Shown in pieces: positions 23,226-36,284 of a stretch of DNA of 64,000 nt; the first letter of the stretch is position 1, and the number at the start of each line of letters is the position of its first letter. The notes beneath the pieces are model-generated. The model was given only the letters and a program-made list of their open reading frames with translations, did not search any database and had not been told where the DNA came from. The stretch is taken from assembly GCA_023101885.1 (NCBI GenBank), contig JALPQD010000006.1, forward strand, positions 16,640,085-16,704,084, given 5' to 3'. A program made the position numbers and the translations under genes. The stretch comes from Typhlomys cinereus (taxonomy: Eukaryota; Chordata; Mammalia; Rodentia; Platacanthomyidae).

Positions 23226-23464
23226 AAGTGTGTAGTCAAGTGCGTTCCCAAATCATATGTAGAGGTTGCAGATAGTCTTCAGGTTTTTCTTACCCCTTCA
23301 TCTGACTCATTGAGATTTTGTTTCTTCAATGTTTCTGAGTAGTCAGGAAATCTGGATCTTGAACTTATACTGATTCTGAAGTCTCCTTCTTCCATTTCCA
23401 TAAGGACACAGAGGAATAACAGATACATAAATCATTACAGCAACAAGGTGTTTATGTGTAATCT

Positions 23465-23765
23465 GGGGACCTGATACCTGGCCCTCATGCTGGTGTGGCA
23501 AACACTGTATCTGCTGACCTTTGTCCCTTGCTCTTCTTCCTGAATTTTTGAGATGGAATCTCTCCTTTAACCTGGAGCTCTTCAGCTTGATGGACTTGCT
23601 GACAATGAGCTTCAGGGATCAGCTGGATCTCAACTCCACCTACAACACTTGGGTTATGGACATTACTACTGCTCAATGCTAATTCATGTGTGGGTGCTGG
23701 ATAGAACTCCAATCTTCATATATGTGAAACAAGCACTTTACCAAATGGGCTATCTCCTTAGTTCC
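23465..23765 (-). mobile_element. B4-like SINE remnant
   Basis: On plus the order AACCTGGAGCTCTTCAGC ... GATCAGCTGGATCTCAACTCC ... GTGTGGGTGCTGGATAGAAC ... CAAGCACTTTACC ... GGGCTATCTCCTTAG is the reverse complement of a rodent B4 (B1 plus ID fusion). A GGGACCTGATACCTGGCCCT piece at the left may be a second partial copy. Confidence 0.65.
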
Positions 23766-25009
23766 TGCGAAAAGTTTTAAATGAGAAAAAATGTGTTTTT
23801 CTAGAAAATGTTCCTTTTACAGAGTTAAAGCTTCTTTTTGGAACTCATGAATAAATCACAAAGTGGCTTGTCATAATGGTACATGCTAATTGTGATTTAA
23901 GGTCTGTCCATGTCCATGTTGATAGCAGTCACCCCTGGACTTTCTGAAATAACACTGATTAAAGAAAATGAGTTGGTTATAGTGAGTCAACAGAAGTTAG
24001 TTAATTTCCTCTCTGTCCTCTCTTCTTCACATAGGTCTCAAGCTAGAAATGTTGGTTGTTTGTAGTTGTAGAGACTTTAACCTCTACTGTTCTGGTTTCA
24101 AAAGACACTTTACAGATGTTGCAAAAAGAAATGCTCAGCAAGGCATTATAACATTGAAACACAAAATAACAAAATAGTAAGCATTTTGCAAGCATTTAAA
24201 TTAGTATTCAACAAAAGTTCTATGTATTAGGTAAAACTGCTGGGAATTTTGCTCTTAGTGAAATCATGGCAGCAGCTGAGACGAGAAGCAAAACAGAGAT
24301 TGTTTTTGAGTTTGGATTGATACCACATCTCTTTCCAATCTCTGTATTTTCTAGTATTTATTTACATTATGTCACAGATACAGGTCAGAAAGCTATTTGT
24401 ATGCCAGTGGATGGACTGGCTATTCAGGTATCTCATGCCACTTAATCAAAACACCTTAGTAGAGTTGGAATTCAAGGATAGTTTTGAAGTGAGAGGGAAG
24501 ATGATTTGACTGGATCATTCTGAGATTTGAAGTAGAATACTTAGCCATCTGTGCTTATCTGAAGGTATCATGCTTAAGTTGAACACGAGTGGCTGCAATC
24601 GTTGGGATGAGTGCGCCAGAGATGCGTGCTGCTATGGAAACAATGTCCCTGAGTTTGCATTATGCATTGTAGAGGTCTTGGCACCAAGTGTGATTGCCTC
24701 AAGCAAGAAAGTCAGGCGAGGAATTGTTAAAGGCTCTCCAATAACATGAAGTCTCTTCAAAGAGAAATCCTAATGGCTACAAGGACTTTTGGTATGTACT
24801 CCAATGCAAAATTGAAGTCATTATACAGGTAAGTGATCCAAGTAAGGATTTACTACCCTGTTAAAGCAGAAATGAATCTTATAAAAACTTCCTGTCACTT
24901 AACTTTCTCAGTGTAATAAACCATGAGCTGACGAACAAGAATGTCAATCTATTATCATATTATTTTTAAAGTTTATCTAGTACTATCTGAATAAGAAATA
25001 TAGATTGTA
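23766..25009. other. Upstream DNA, nothing recognised
   Basis: AT-rich sequence with no supported feature. Confidence 0.4.
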
Positions 25010-25235
25010 GACCACTGAGATGCCTCATTGCATAAAGGCATCGACACTCGAATCTAGTGGCCACAGTTTGATCCATATGATCCACACAGTGGAAGGAGGG
25101 AATTAACTTTTGAAAGTTGGCAAACTGTCCTTTGACCTCCATGTGCATGCACACTATGGCATGAATGCCTGATCTCTCTTTCTCTCTCTCTCAGCTTCTA
25201 TATATACATTTACATATACACATATTCTCAAATAA
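25010..25235 (+). mobile_element. B3-like SINE
   Basis: A tRNA-like head (ACCACTGAGATGCCTCATTG) is followed by CAGTGGAAGGAGGGAATTAAC, CTGTCCTTTGACCTCC and a GCATGCACACTATGGCATG block. A CT-rich and AATAAA-type tail completes the order of rodent B3/B2 elements. Confidence 0.65.
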
Positions 25236-25409
25236 AATGCTTTTGAATTAAGTACTTTAGATTTGAGAAAATTTAATGCGAACATCACTGAGATGAAATC
25301 TAACTCTGAAAGAGAAAACAAACCTCCAGAGTAGATTCTCTGCACTCTAACTGCAAAATTTGAGTTGTGAAAAATATTTCAGTTATTCTGCATAACCCAT
25401 ACAAAGAGG

Positions 25410-25512
25410 AACACACACACACAAACACACACACACACGCAACACATACATACTCACACACAAAAGCACACACACAAAGAAAGAGAGAAAAAGAGAGAGA
25501 AAGAGAAGGAGT
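25410..25512. repeat. Compound (CA)n/(GA)n tract
   Basis: Interrupted CA run followed by a GA-rich purine stretch. Confidence 0.9.
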
Positions 25513-26679
25513 ATAGCAGTAAGATTTTCTTCCATGTAGAAATTCAAATCAAAATAACTTTAAGGAATCATGAGCTTAGTAATCCAAACCTGGAAATATG
25601 TTTAAAAATAGAAAATGAAGATTATTCCACAGTCCTGCTTCTCAAATGTAATGTTCATGTGGCATTGGATGGTTTTCCTGTGTTAACAATATTGGATGCA
25701 TTTATGTCCTGTTGTTTTGCATTATTAAGCATCTTAATCAATTTAATCCAGAAGAATAGGAATCAGAAGGGACCACTGGGTCTAGATGCAGAACACCAAA
25801 ATCCTACCTATTTTTAGATTTTCATGTAGCACCTCTTTCAAGATTCCATTTGCTTGAAAAGAAACTGTAAGGAACAGAAAAATAATTACTGAGATTTTTT
25901 CCTTTCTGCCAACACTGTTTAACAACTGTAGAGACTTACAACCAAAGTAATTATGTTGCTTCCAATAGTCACGTGATTATCAAGTGTTTAAAATGATTGA
26001 AACTACTCAGCATTTTTAAAGTAGTCAAGTTCTACAGTTACTGATTTTCATAAATATATTTAAGCAACCTTTTATGTGTTTGAAGCTCACATGAGTAACT
26101 CTCGTCAGTAACTCTTTCTGCTTTCTCCTTTACCAGTAGAAAGGTTTGATGACATGCTACTGTCTCCTCAACAAACAGATATCTGCAGCTTTTCTGCACT
26201 CCTTCACCTGGATGGGCAATGCTCTTCCTCACGCTGCAATCCACTGAAGAAACTCAAGTAGGAGAAAAGAGTTGTCCTTAGACTATGGAACAGTAGTGTA
26301 CATGGTCACAAGCAATATCTCAAACTTAAAACTTCTTACCAGCCCACAGAAATTTCTCATTTCTTCCTGTCTTCACACTGTATATTCCAAGTTTCTCTTA
26401 CAGCACATAATTTTTTCTCCTCTTTCTTTTCACCCAAACTTAGAGGAAATGATTAGAAACCTCTCCACATCTTCTCTTTTAGCTCATTAACTTTGGAAAA
26501 TAATGAGAGATGGAAGATGATAATAAGTTATTAGAGCAAATAGAAATATGAGAAACACAGGAAAAAATCATTATGTGAAATTTAACTCTAGCACAAGATT
26601 CTATTGAGCAAAGAAAAATATGGAAATGAGAAAAGGGATTCTGGACTGATTACTAAAATATAAAAATTCAAATTGAGAT
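25513..26679. other. Upstream DNA, nothing recognised
   Basis: No supported gene or repeat. Confidence 0.4.
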
Positions 26680-26800
26680 TTATGTGTGTGTATGTATATG
26701 TGCATGCATGTGTCTGCTTGTGTGCATGTCTATGTGTGTGCATGTGTGTATGTCTTATTGTATATATGTGTACATTCTCTGTGTGTGTGTGTGTGTGTTT
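26680..26800. repeat. Degenerate (GT/AT)n tract
   Basis: Long interrupted TGTGTA/TGCATG-type repeat ending in about nine GT units. Confidence 0.85.
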
Positions 26801-27627
26801 ACATTACTACCAAGAAGGATGTGCTGAGTTTCAGAAGTCATCATGTTAGTGCATTTGGATTTATATTTCTTTTAATCTAATAATAACTTTCACATTACCT
26901 TAGAGGCTCACAGATGGCAGTACACTTTGTATACAACATTCTGTGTTTCTAAACTGCTAATTACATTTTTACACAAATACCCTTATACTTTTGAAATGAC
27001 AAGAGTCATGTGAAGTCTAAGAAAACAGAACTTCCTATAGACATGTGGTTCCTATTTGTAATGATTAGATAAATATTTGCATCTCTTACTTTTCTAATGT
27101 ATATATCTGATTACCTATATAATTCCAGAGTTGGCAACCAGTATGACTATAACTGCCCTTATTTGTTGACTAAGCCCCATTACTCGTGGTACAAATACTG
27201 AGACTCAGTAACAAAGGAATGAGCCAGGGTCATAGATAAAAGACCAAGACCTAAACCAAGTTATAGTAGTATGTAAAGTTGACCTGATGGTGACTCTCTT
27301 TTTTTTTTCCTTCTTTGACTAACTTACTGACCTCCCATATTAAATTTGCACTTGGAAGAGCTAGGTTAAACATTTCACTAAATGTATGACCACGAATGGC
27401 CCCATGTGACTTCATCTAATAGTGCTACTGCCCTCACTATTGAAAATCCACTCTAAATTTTCAATCAAAGGCTCACTTACAACCATGTTCTGTATATCTC
27501 ATGTCAACAGGTCCTTCTGTTAGTAAGTTCTGATTTCTCACACCTAGCTTAGAGTATGTTTCCCAAGGGCAGGTACATGGGATCTTGTTCATGTCTTCCA
27601 CCTTTAAAATACTGCAATAGCATCTTT
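26801..27627. other. Upstream DNA, nothing recognised
   Basis: AT-rich sequence with no supported feature. Confidence 0.4.
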
Positions 27628-27644
27628 CCTGAATGATAACATCT

Positions 27645-28256
27645 TGCTTATTTATTATTTATTTATTCATTGCATGTGTGTAGGTGCCAGTGTGTACATT
27701 TGTGCAATTGCGTGTAGGTGGTGGTGGTGGTGATGGTGGTGGTGGGGTGTGTGTGTGTGTGTAGAAGAGGGCACTATGTGTAGCTATGGAGGTTCAAGAG
27801 TGACATCAGGAATCATCCTGGACTGCTCTACCTCTTTATTGCTTCACTCTGTTTTCCATGACAAAAATTTATCCTGCCTTCATTTAAGACCATTTATAAG
27901 TGGGACACAGTATCTGAACTCAGGTCCTTTTGCTTTCTTTTTTTATTATTATTTATTCAATTGTGTGTGTGTGTGTGTTTGTGTGTGTGTAGAACCACGG
28001 GTGAATTCGGGAACCACCATGGACGCCTCCACCCTCTCCTTGTTTACTCTGCCCCGGGATTCACAAGCTCCGCCCTACCAGGACCAGAAACTCAGGCCGC
28101 CCCCGCTTCCGCCCGGCGTCTATATGTGGGGTCTAGGGTCTGAACTCAGGACCTTCGGCCTACAAGGCAGAGGCTTAACACCTGAGCCACCTTTCCAGCC
28201 CCAAGGGCCCTTTGCTTTCAAGGCAAAGGCTTAACCCCTGAGTCATCTCTCCAGCC
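27645..28256 (-). mobile_element. Older tRNA-derived SINE, split by a younger SINE
   Basis: The two halves (27645-27937 and 28220-28256) read on minus as a tRNA-like head (GGGGCTGGAGAGATGACTCAG) and a body with the block shared with the SINE at 19201. A GT-rich 3' segment follows. Outer duplications are about CCTGAATGATAACATCT (27628-27644) and CCTGAATGAGCATCT (28257-28271). The younger element sits inside. Confidence 0.7.
27938..28204 (-). mobile_element. tRNA-derived SINE (young B2-like family), copy 3, nested in an older SINE
   Basis: Reverse complement of the young family: a T-rich tail and GT run on the left, then the GAACCACCATGGACGCCTCC block and a head ending CACCTTTCCAGCCCC. Flanks GGTCCTTTTGCTTTC (27923-27937) and GGGCCCTTTGCTTTC (28205-28219) are duplications of the host SINE with two differences. 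Confidence 0.85.
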
Positions 28257-28320
28257 CCTGAATGAGCATCTCTCATCCTGCCCCAGCAGCAACCTATGGC
28301 ATAGCAGATAGAGATACTTT

Positions 28321-28340
28321 TTTTTTTATATCCATACTAT

Positions 28341-28387
<47 letters not shown>

Positions 28388-28510
28388 TTTCCACTCATAC
28401 AAACTTAATAGGTACCCCGGTCCCCTCCCTCCACCCGTTTCTGGACCCCCTTGCTCCCTCCCTCATTTTCTGCTTTCTTCCCCCCCTCCCATCTGCCAAT
28501 GAAGTGACCT
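28321..28510 (-). mobile_element. Short LINE-1 3' end with (TTTA)n tail
   Basis: A (TTTA)n run (about 28,338-28,390), the complement of an AAAT-type tail, is followed by CCACTCATACAAACTTAATA, GGTACC and a pyrimidine-rich tract. This is the reverse complement of the L1 3' terminus and polypurine tract. Confidence 0.8.
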
Positions 28511-30029
28511 TGCTGACACTGTTGAGATCTCCTCTTCTGCAATAAGCATCAGGTCAAAGTCTTTTTCTTGGTTAGTTCTTCCTAACCTCTTGCGCAATTT
28601 TATTCACATCATTTTGTATATTTCCTCAATATTCAATTAAAAAGGAAAAGGCACATCTTTTGAGAAACTTCTTCCTGAAAAACTGTTACTTATTTGTCAC
28701 ACTTTTCTTTCTTCCATGCCTGGCTACTAATCCACAGTGAGGTCCAGTTTGAAAACTTCATCTATAATAGTAAAACTCCCTTCTCTCTGTCGTGTCTTTT
28801 CTTTTGCTTTTTCTTTCCTATACCATTTTTAAACTATCTTACAGATGTCATACACCTGCCTGCTTGTTTACTGCCTGACATTTCCTGTTCCTCTAAGTAT
28901 ACATACATTTTCTGTTATTCCACTGATAAATTCTCAATCTATCAGTTAATAAATACATATTAGGAAGCAGATGAAGTCTACTCCTTGCTTTAGGGTGATA
29001 TGGACCATTTCAAGAATACTGAAATACCATATTACTTCTTATATGCTTTGAAAAGGTGCATTGCTCTATCAATACTCTGTTTGGAAAAAAGTGGTTTGGC
29101 ATTGCCAATAATACAGTGGAGTTTAAATTTAATTTCTTTTGTGGCAAAAAAAAGAGATTTAAGAGATGCTTTTGTAGTTGTAGCTGTCTCTCCAATCACC
29201 TTACATGTCTCAGTGAAAGAAAAAAATGTATTGGACTACATAGGCTACTGCAAATGCAATCCCATTCACTATTCACAATTTCCAAAGTCTGCTCCTTTGG
29301 AAGAGTCATGTAAACATCTGCCAAGAGTGCCCTGATGAGAAAATTTACAATAAAATGTTTGGAAATCCCTTCTTTATACTGATGAGCTACCATTCTTTAT
29401 GCTTAGTGTGAATATTAATATGAGGACTCCTTAAATCCACAAACCACTTGAAATATTCCTGTATAAATATCAAGAACACAGTACCTAACATTTCTATAAT
29501 CCAAACCTCCACCAAATGACCCAATCTACAGAAATCTTGTTATAGTCTAGCTCTGATTTTCTGTCTTTACGGGGACAAATGTCATTTCAGCATTGGGTGC
29601 TGTCTAGTCTGCCCTGGTTTCCTTATTATGCCACATAGGGCTTTATATTATTCAGGAGAATCAACACAATGAGGAAAATGCAAAATATTAACAAAATAAC
29701 TGATGTCTTCTGCACACTGAACTATCAAAAATAATAAAAGTTCAGGAGGGCAAAGGTTGAAAAAAGACCAAAGGAGAGAAGATTAAGATTGTGCTGAAGG
29801 AGGGATTTGCAGAACCTAGAGATCATACTAAGGAGTGGTGGAGCAAAGGTAATGTAGGGTAAGTCAAATAAATGCTGCAGTTTACCTTCTGTAAAACTTT
29901 AAAAAACTCATGACTAAACTTTTATTGCCAATTGCATTTATTTTATTTTAATATTTAGAAATTCTTTTCTAAATCCATCTATAAAATAAAAGCAGAGCAA
30001 TTTGGCTTTCTGGTTTCTTCCTAAGAGAA
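28511..30029. other. Upstream DNA, nothing recognised
   Basis: AT-rich sequence. Overlapping opposite-strand frames near 29,000-29,390 have no recognisable domain. Confidence 0.4.
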
Positions 30030-30041
30030 ATTCACATTCTT

Positions 30042-33000
30042 TTTTTTTTTTACTATTAATACATTTTTATTATTATTTCAGCTCATACAAACTTACTAGG
30101 TACACCAGTTCCCTCCCTCCCTCCTCCTCCCCCCCCCGTACCCCCTGCTCCGCCTCCCTCCATATCCCCCAATTCCCAGAAAGTCCTTTCTTGTGCATGT
30201 CTGATTTTCCTCTGGGCCCTGCTCTCCGATGACGTACAAGGACCCAATGGCCTTTCCCTGAACCCTTCCCCGTGTTCCCCTTAGGTATAGGAACACTGCT
30301 GTGGCTGCCAATCCTTTGCCTCCAAGGATCTTGGTGCCTTTAGCAAATGCTAGACTTTGTGAGGTCAACAGTGTGTTGGACTATGCGCAGGGCATGCAAA
30401 GTCCTATTATGATTGCTTCAGCCCTAACTAGTATGGAGTATCTTACATATCATTGCTCCTCCCATCCTTTTGCTCTTACACTCTTACCGCCCCCTCTTCC
30501 GCAAATTTCCCTGAGCTTCAAGATGGGGAGAGACTAAGCTGGCCTAGTTCTAGGTGGTTGATATAGAGTCTCTGAAGTTCTGGATTGTGGTTTGTTGATT
30601 TTCTTTTGCAGTTTTGCTGCTCCTGCAATGCCCTTCACTCCATCCTGCTGGGCACTGTATGTTACCCCCTGGCCAGAGACAAAAAGCTGTTAAACTAGAG
30701 TCTTGTGATAAAAGCACATTCAAAGGTAGATGTAATAAAAGTAGGAAGCCAGAGTGAGGGAGGGGTCTATCACCCATTTGCAAAATGGTTACTTTTTATC
30801 TGCCAGACTATATGCCCTCCTCTTCTGGTGAGATCACACCCCCTCAGTAGTAAATGATCAGGAACAAAAGTCTGTGAACTTAATCAGATGTTTCATTACT
30901 TATTTGGGTCCTTGATGGAGGCCTATTTTCCCTGCTGTAACATGGTCCCTTCTCTGCTTGTTTCTGGTGTGGCCCTCCAACCCCATCCCTCCTGTTCACA
31001 ATCCTTGGAATCCACTGTCTCTAGGTGGGCTGGGTGGGTTTGGTACTAGGAGCCACATATTAGGGAGTACATACGGCCCTTAATTTTCTGGGTCTGGGAT
31101 ACTTCACTTAATATAATTGTTTCTAATGACATCCATTTCCCGGCAAATTCCAGTAATTCATCATTTTTGATGGCTGAGTAGTACTCCATTGTATAGATGT
31201 ACCACTGTTTCCTTATCCACTTGTCAACTGTTGGACATTTGGGCTGATTCCATGACTTTGCTATTGTAAACAGTGCTGCTATGAACATGGTCGTGCTTGT
31301 GCTATTGAGGTGAACCTCTGCTGTATGGGGGGTTATTTCCAAAAGTGGAATAGTAGGGTCATATGGCATTTCAATCTTTAATTTCTTTAAGAATCTCCAG
31401 ACGGCTCGCCAGAGTGGCTGTATGAGCCTGCATTCCCACCAGCAATGTAGGAGAGTTCCCCTCTCTCCACATCCTCTCCAACATTTGTTGTTGTTTGTAT
31501 TGTGGATTTTTGCCATCCTGACCGGGGTGAGATGATATCTCAGGGAAGTTTTGATTTGCATTTCCCTGATGGCTAAGGAAGTGGAGCATTTTTTCAGATA
31601 TTTGTTAGACATTTTAATTTCATCCCTGGTAAAGTTTCTTTTAAGTTCCAGAGCCCATTTTTTAATTGGGCCATTGGTTTCCTTGGTGTTTAGTTTTCTA
31701 AGTTATTTGTGCACTCTGGACAGCAGAGTTCTATCAGATGTGTGGTTAGTGAAGATTTTCTCCCATTCTGTGGGTTGCCTTTGAGCTCGCATTACAATCT
31801 CTTTATCCAAACAGAAGCTCTTTAATTTCACAAGATCCCAACTGCTGAGAGTTGGTAGCAGTGACTGTGCCATTGGATGTCTGTTTAGGAAATGTTGGCC
31901 TAACCCAATCAGCTCGAGGGAGTTCCCTATCCTTTCAACTATGGTTTTTATAGTCTCTGGCCTGATGTCACGGTCTTTGATCCATTTGGAATTAAGTCTT
32001 GTACATGGTGACAAGTACGGGTTCAGCTTTAATCTTCTGCATGTGGAGATCCAGTTTTGCCAGCACCATTTGTTGAAGATGCTGTTCTTTTTCCATTGGA
32101 TTCTTTGGGCCCCTTTGTCAAAGACAAAATGGCTGTACCTTTGTGGGCTTATATCTGGGTCTTCAATCCTTATCCATTGATCTGTGTGTCTATTTTGGAG
32201 CCAGTACCAGGCTGTCTTTATAACTATGGATTTGTAGTATAGACTAAGGTTTGGTATGTCAATACCTCCAGCTGTGTTTTTTTTACTCAGGATTGTCTTT
32301 GCTCTCCTGGGTCTCTTGTGCCTCCATATGAACTTTGAGATTGTTTGGTCAACTTCTTTGAAGAATTGCTTTGGGATTTTAATTGGTATAGCATTGAATT
32401 TGTATATTGCCTTTGGTAGGATGGTCATTTTTACGATGTTGATTCTGCCAATCCAGGAACATATGAGGTCTTTAAACCTTCTGGTGTCTTCTGCTATTTC
32501 TTTCTTTAGGGTTCTAAAGTTTCCATTGTAAAGGCCTTTTACCTCTTTAGTTAGGTTTATACCAAGGTATTTCATTTTTTTAGGGGCTATAGTAAATGCG
32601 ATTGTTTCTTTCAAGGCTTTTCCACTTCTTTCATTCTGGGCATATAGGAAGGCCTCTGATTTTTGCACATTTATTTTGTATCCTGCCACCCTGCTGAACT
32701 TCTCAATTAGTTCCAGGAGCTTCCTGGTGGAGTTTTTGGGATCACCCAGGTATAAGATCATGTCATCTGCAAATAGGGATAGCTTGACTTCTTCCTTGCA
32801 GATTTGAATCCTTCTTATGTCCCTTTCTTGTCTTATGGCTTCAGCTAAGACTTCAAGCACAATATTGAATAGAAGTGGTGAGAGTGGACAGCCTTGTCTA
32901 GTTCCTGATCGAAGTGGGAATGCTTCCAATTGTTCCCCATTGAGCATAATCCTTGCTGTGGGCTTGTTGTATACAGCTTTTATTATATTGATAAAGGTTC

Positions 33001-34095
33001 CTTCCATTCCTACTGTCTCTAGCGTTTTGATCATAAAAGGCTGTTGGATCTTGTCAAAAGCTTTTTCTGCATCTATCGAGAGTATAATGTGGTCTTGGAC
33101 TTTGGACTGGTTTACATGATGAATTACATTTATTGATTTGCATATGTTGAACCAACCTTGTGCCGGGGATGAAGCCTACTTGGTCCCCATGAATAATCTT
33201 TTTAATATGTATTTGAATCCGATTTGCTAAGACTTTGTTGAAAATCTTTGCGTCTGTGTTCATCAGGGAGATCGGCCTATAGTTTTCTTTTTTAAGTGAA
33301 TCTTTATTAGGTTTTGGGATTAAAACGATATTAGCTTCATAGAAGGAATTTGGTAGTGTTCCTTCCTTTGCTATTTGATGGAACAGTTTAAGGAGTATTG
33401 GGGTTATTAACTCCTTAAATGTCTGGTAGAACTCTGTGCTGAATCCATCTGGTCCAGGACATTTTTTGGTGGGAAGATTCGAGATTACTTCCTCAATTTC
33501 CTTATATGTTATAGGACTATTTAAATAATTCACAACTTCCTGATTCAATTTAGGTAAGTTGTGTTTACTTAGAAATTCATCCATCTCTTTTGTGTTGTCA
33601 AACTTCACAGAGTATAAGTTTTTGAAATATGATGTTATAATTCTCTGGATTTCTTGGGTATCAGTAGTGATAACTCCATGTTCATTTCTAATTTTGTTAA
33701 TTTGGGTTTTCTCTCTCCTGCTTTTGGTTAATTTAGCTAGGGGTGTATCAATATTATTGTTTTTTTCAAAGAACCAGCTTTTTGACTGGTTGATTTTTTC
33801 TATCGTTTTCTTAATCTCGATTTCAGATATTTCTCCCCTTATTTTGCTAATCTCCTCTCTTCTACTACTTTTGGGATCATATTGCTCTAGTTTCTCTAAA
33901 GCTTTAAGCTGCATTGTTAAGTTGTTTATTTCTGATGTTTCCATTTTTTTTGATATAGGCATTAAGAGATATGAACTTACCTCTTAGAACAGCTTTCATT
34001 GTGTCCCAGAGATTTTGGTAACTTGTATTTTTGTTATCATTCACTTTCACGAAATTTTGAATTTCCTTTTTAATTTCTTCCTGAATCCAGTTCTC
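30042..34095 (-). mobile_element. 5'-truncated LINE-1 (about 4.05 kb), minus strand
   Basis: The element runs from a poly-T at 30,041-30,051 (its poly-A tail) through a 3'UTR with a polypurine tract to the 3' three-quarters of ORF2. Homology to the full-length copy (its 56.33 kb) stops at about 34,100. ATTCACATTCTT occurs exactly at both ends (30030-30041 and 34096-34107), a 12-bp target-site duplication. Its first five bases, ATTCA, also match the L1 sequence at the 5' junction. No ORF1 or 5'UTR is present. Confidence 0.92.
31046..34095 (-). pseudogene. LINE-1 ORF2 remnant (reverse transcriptase and C-terminal domain), disrupted
   Basis: Read on minus, the frame gives the region after the endonuclease, then RT motifs ([33 protein letters not shown]) and the C-terminal zinc-knuckle-like [18 protein letters not shown]. 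It ends ..YSLICGS and stop at 31046. Intact ORF2p is an endonuclease/reverse transcriptase that copies its own RNA at nicked genomic DNA. Here the endonuclease is missing. Frameshifts lie in the A-run near 33,950 and around 33,160, with another frame change before 33,034. A nonsense codon at 31,703-31,701 replaces a Glu codon present in the 54-60 kb copy. It is non-functional. Confidence 0.92.
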
Positions 34096-34107
34096 ATTCA
34101 CATTCTT

Positions 34108-35434
34108 CAGCTCCTAGAATTTTCTAGGTGTAACCTAGATGGACACCACAAAGCTAGATGTGGAAGGATTCCTCTAGTTATCCTCCACAAATCCCACTCA
34201 AACAAGGAAGAGAATTAAAGAGATTGGCTTGTAAAAAGCATAGGGTATTAGATAAACAGATCTTGCCCTCTATGGATGCCTACAAAATGCTGACCAACAT
34301 ATATGTAAAAACTCTCCATTCAATCTATCACTGAACAAATAAGAAGGACAGTACAGTTAGAGTGATCAATGCAATAAAAACTAAAGCAAAGAAGGAAGAA
34401 AATGTTCGGGGCCTTTTTGAAGTGAGAGGAGAGAGAATCTGCCTTTTAAAGAGCTCAAAACATGAAAGGAAATTCAGATGAACAATTTTGACAAGAAAGC
34501 AAAGAAAAGCTACATTTTAGAAATTTTATACAATATTAAAAATTAGATCTCTCTTTTGACACTTTTGAAAAAAGACTATATTAAATAGCCAAAGTGTATT
34601 TAATTACAGGTTCATATGTCACTGCTGAGCCTGGCTTTAATTCATGATCTTGCTAATCAAAATAACCAAACTTTATGCATGCTAGAAAAAATGAACATAG
34701 CTTACTTTTTCTTTATTGTCCCCTTTGGTGTGAATTCACTATAGGCAAGTTTTAGGAGAGACAAGTTTGTTTTCTATGCATGGAACTCATAATAACATGT
34801 GGCACAATGTGCAAGCTTAACAGATTAACTAGTTAATGATCAAGTTAACAATTTAATTTACTAATCAATGAATGCTGTCCACATTGACAAAATTTCATTT
34901 ACTTGGGACACTTAACATGAGCTTTTTGAGCATACTTTTGCTCTGATTTTCGAATAGCGAGCCATATATCACAAAAGAGTCAGAGATTATGAATAATGTT
35001 CAGGCCAATGAGTGATCAACTGAGTTGCTATTTATATATTTATCTGAAATTTGCTTTATTGCCACTTTATTTCCTTCTAACTACTGGTGGAAATGATGCT
35101 GATAAATATTTCATTGCCCAGCTTTAATTTAGCATAAACAGTAAGCAGGAGAGCAGATGCTTCTGAGTGTGCAGGATTATCTTTTGATGAAGTCAAACAT
35201 CAGGGCTGCCATGGCAGGAACTGACCTATTGGCAAGGTTTAGAGTTCAACTACCCACAACAGGTTTTATTGTTATTTTTTAAATTCTCATGAAATAACTT
35301 TTAAATAATTTATTAGCTTCTCTGAAGAAAACTTGTTCTTTCAGATTCCTGACAAAAAGCATTTGGATTGGATTGGTAATTATTCAATGCTTCTTATCCT
35401 GAACATTTCCTCTTTATTTTCTTTTTTCCTTCCA
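34108..35434. other. Upstream DNA, nothing recognised
   Basis: AT-rich sequence with no supported feature. Confidence 0.4.
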
Positions 35435-36130
35435 GATTTTATTGTTTTCCTAATCATACAAACTCAATAGGTACCCCCGTCCTCTCCCTCCATCCTCTCC
35501 TCCCTAGTCATCCCTCTTCCACTCTCACCTCTTCTCCCTTCCTTTCACACCCTCCCTACCCCTTTCCCAGTGCCTCCCCTTCCTCCCTCCCTTCTCCTGG
35601 AGCATCCTTTTGTGTGAATGTCGAATTCCCCTGTCAGTCCTCCACGCTAGTGAGGGTTCAGGACTCAGGGCCATAACCCAACCCCCTTCTTGGGCTCCTC
35701 ATTAGTATGGGAACTCTATTTTGACTACTTAATCTCTTGCCTTTTAGGATCCTACTGCCTGGAGCTTTCTCCTCTATAATCTATTGTAGGTTTGGGGAGT
35801 TATTGACATGTTAGCTATTGTGCAGGGCAGCAAAGTCCAATTCTGGCTGCTGTGGCCCTAACTTGTGTGGAATATTTTGCATATCATTGGTCCTTCCAAT
35901 GTTTAGGCTCTTACAATCTTACCGCCCCCTCTTCTGCAAGCTTCTGTGAACTTTAGAACAAGGAGATATTTGGCTGGTCTGGTTCCAGGTAATTAATGTA
36001 GAGCCATTGGTGTTCTCAATTATGGTTTGCTTGCACTCTGATTTTATGAAAGGTCACCTCCTTTGGAGTAGGGAGTCCTCCCTGGTCTGGGTCCAGGGCA
36101 GAAAAAAAAAAGCCTCTCTTTATTCTTACT
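35435..36130 (-). mobile_element. LINE-1 3'UTR fragment, minus strand (older)
   Basis: TTTTCCTAATCATACAAACT, CAATAGGTACCCCCGTCC and a long pyrimidine tract are followed by TTACCGCCCCCTCTTCTGC and the TATGGTTTGCTTG block, in the same order as in the minus L1 at 30.0-30.7 kb. More diverged, and closest to the copy at 14.2 kb. Confidence 0.8.
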
Positions 36131-36284
36131 CCTAAAAGGTTAGCAACTCTTCATCTCTACTATGCACTACACATCCTGGTCCTTTAGTATTGCTGGAGAT
36201 GTGCTTGAGAACTTTACTTTGCATCTTCTTTTTACTTGACAAAGATCAGTAAGTTCTGCATCCCCCAACTTTTTTTTCCAGCTT

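Noticed and set aside
22899..23342. Frames of repeated Cys-Val (also at 4.4, 6.8, 8.1 and 60.6 kb)
   Set aside because: They are translations of GT/CA microsatellites.
27749..28234. 161-codon plus-strand frame
   Set aside because: It runs antisense through two nested SINEs.
28338..28390. (TTTA)n as an independent microsatellite or structural motif
   Set aside because: It is the tail of the adjacent L1 3' end.
31551..33987. Plus-strand hydrophobic frames in 31.5-34 kb and minus-strand ones in 56-59 kb
   Set aside because: They are antisense shadows of L1 ORF2.
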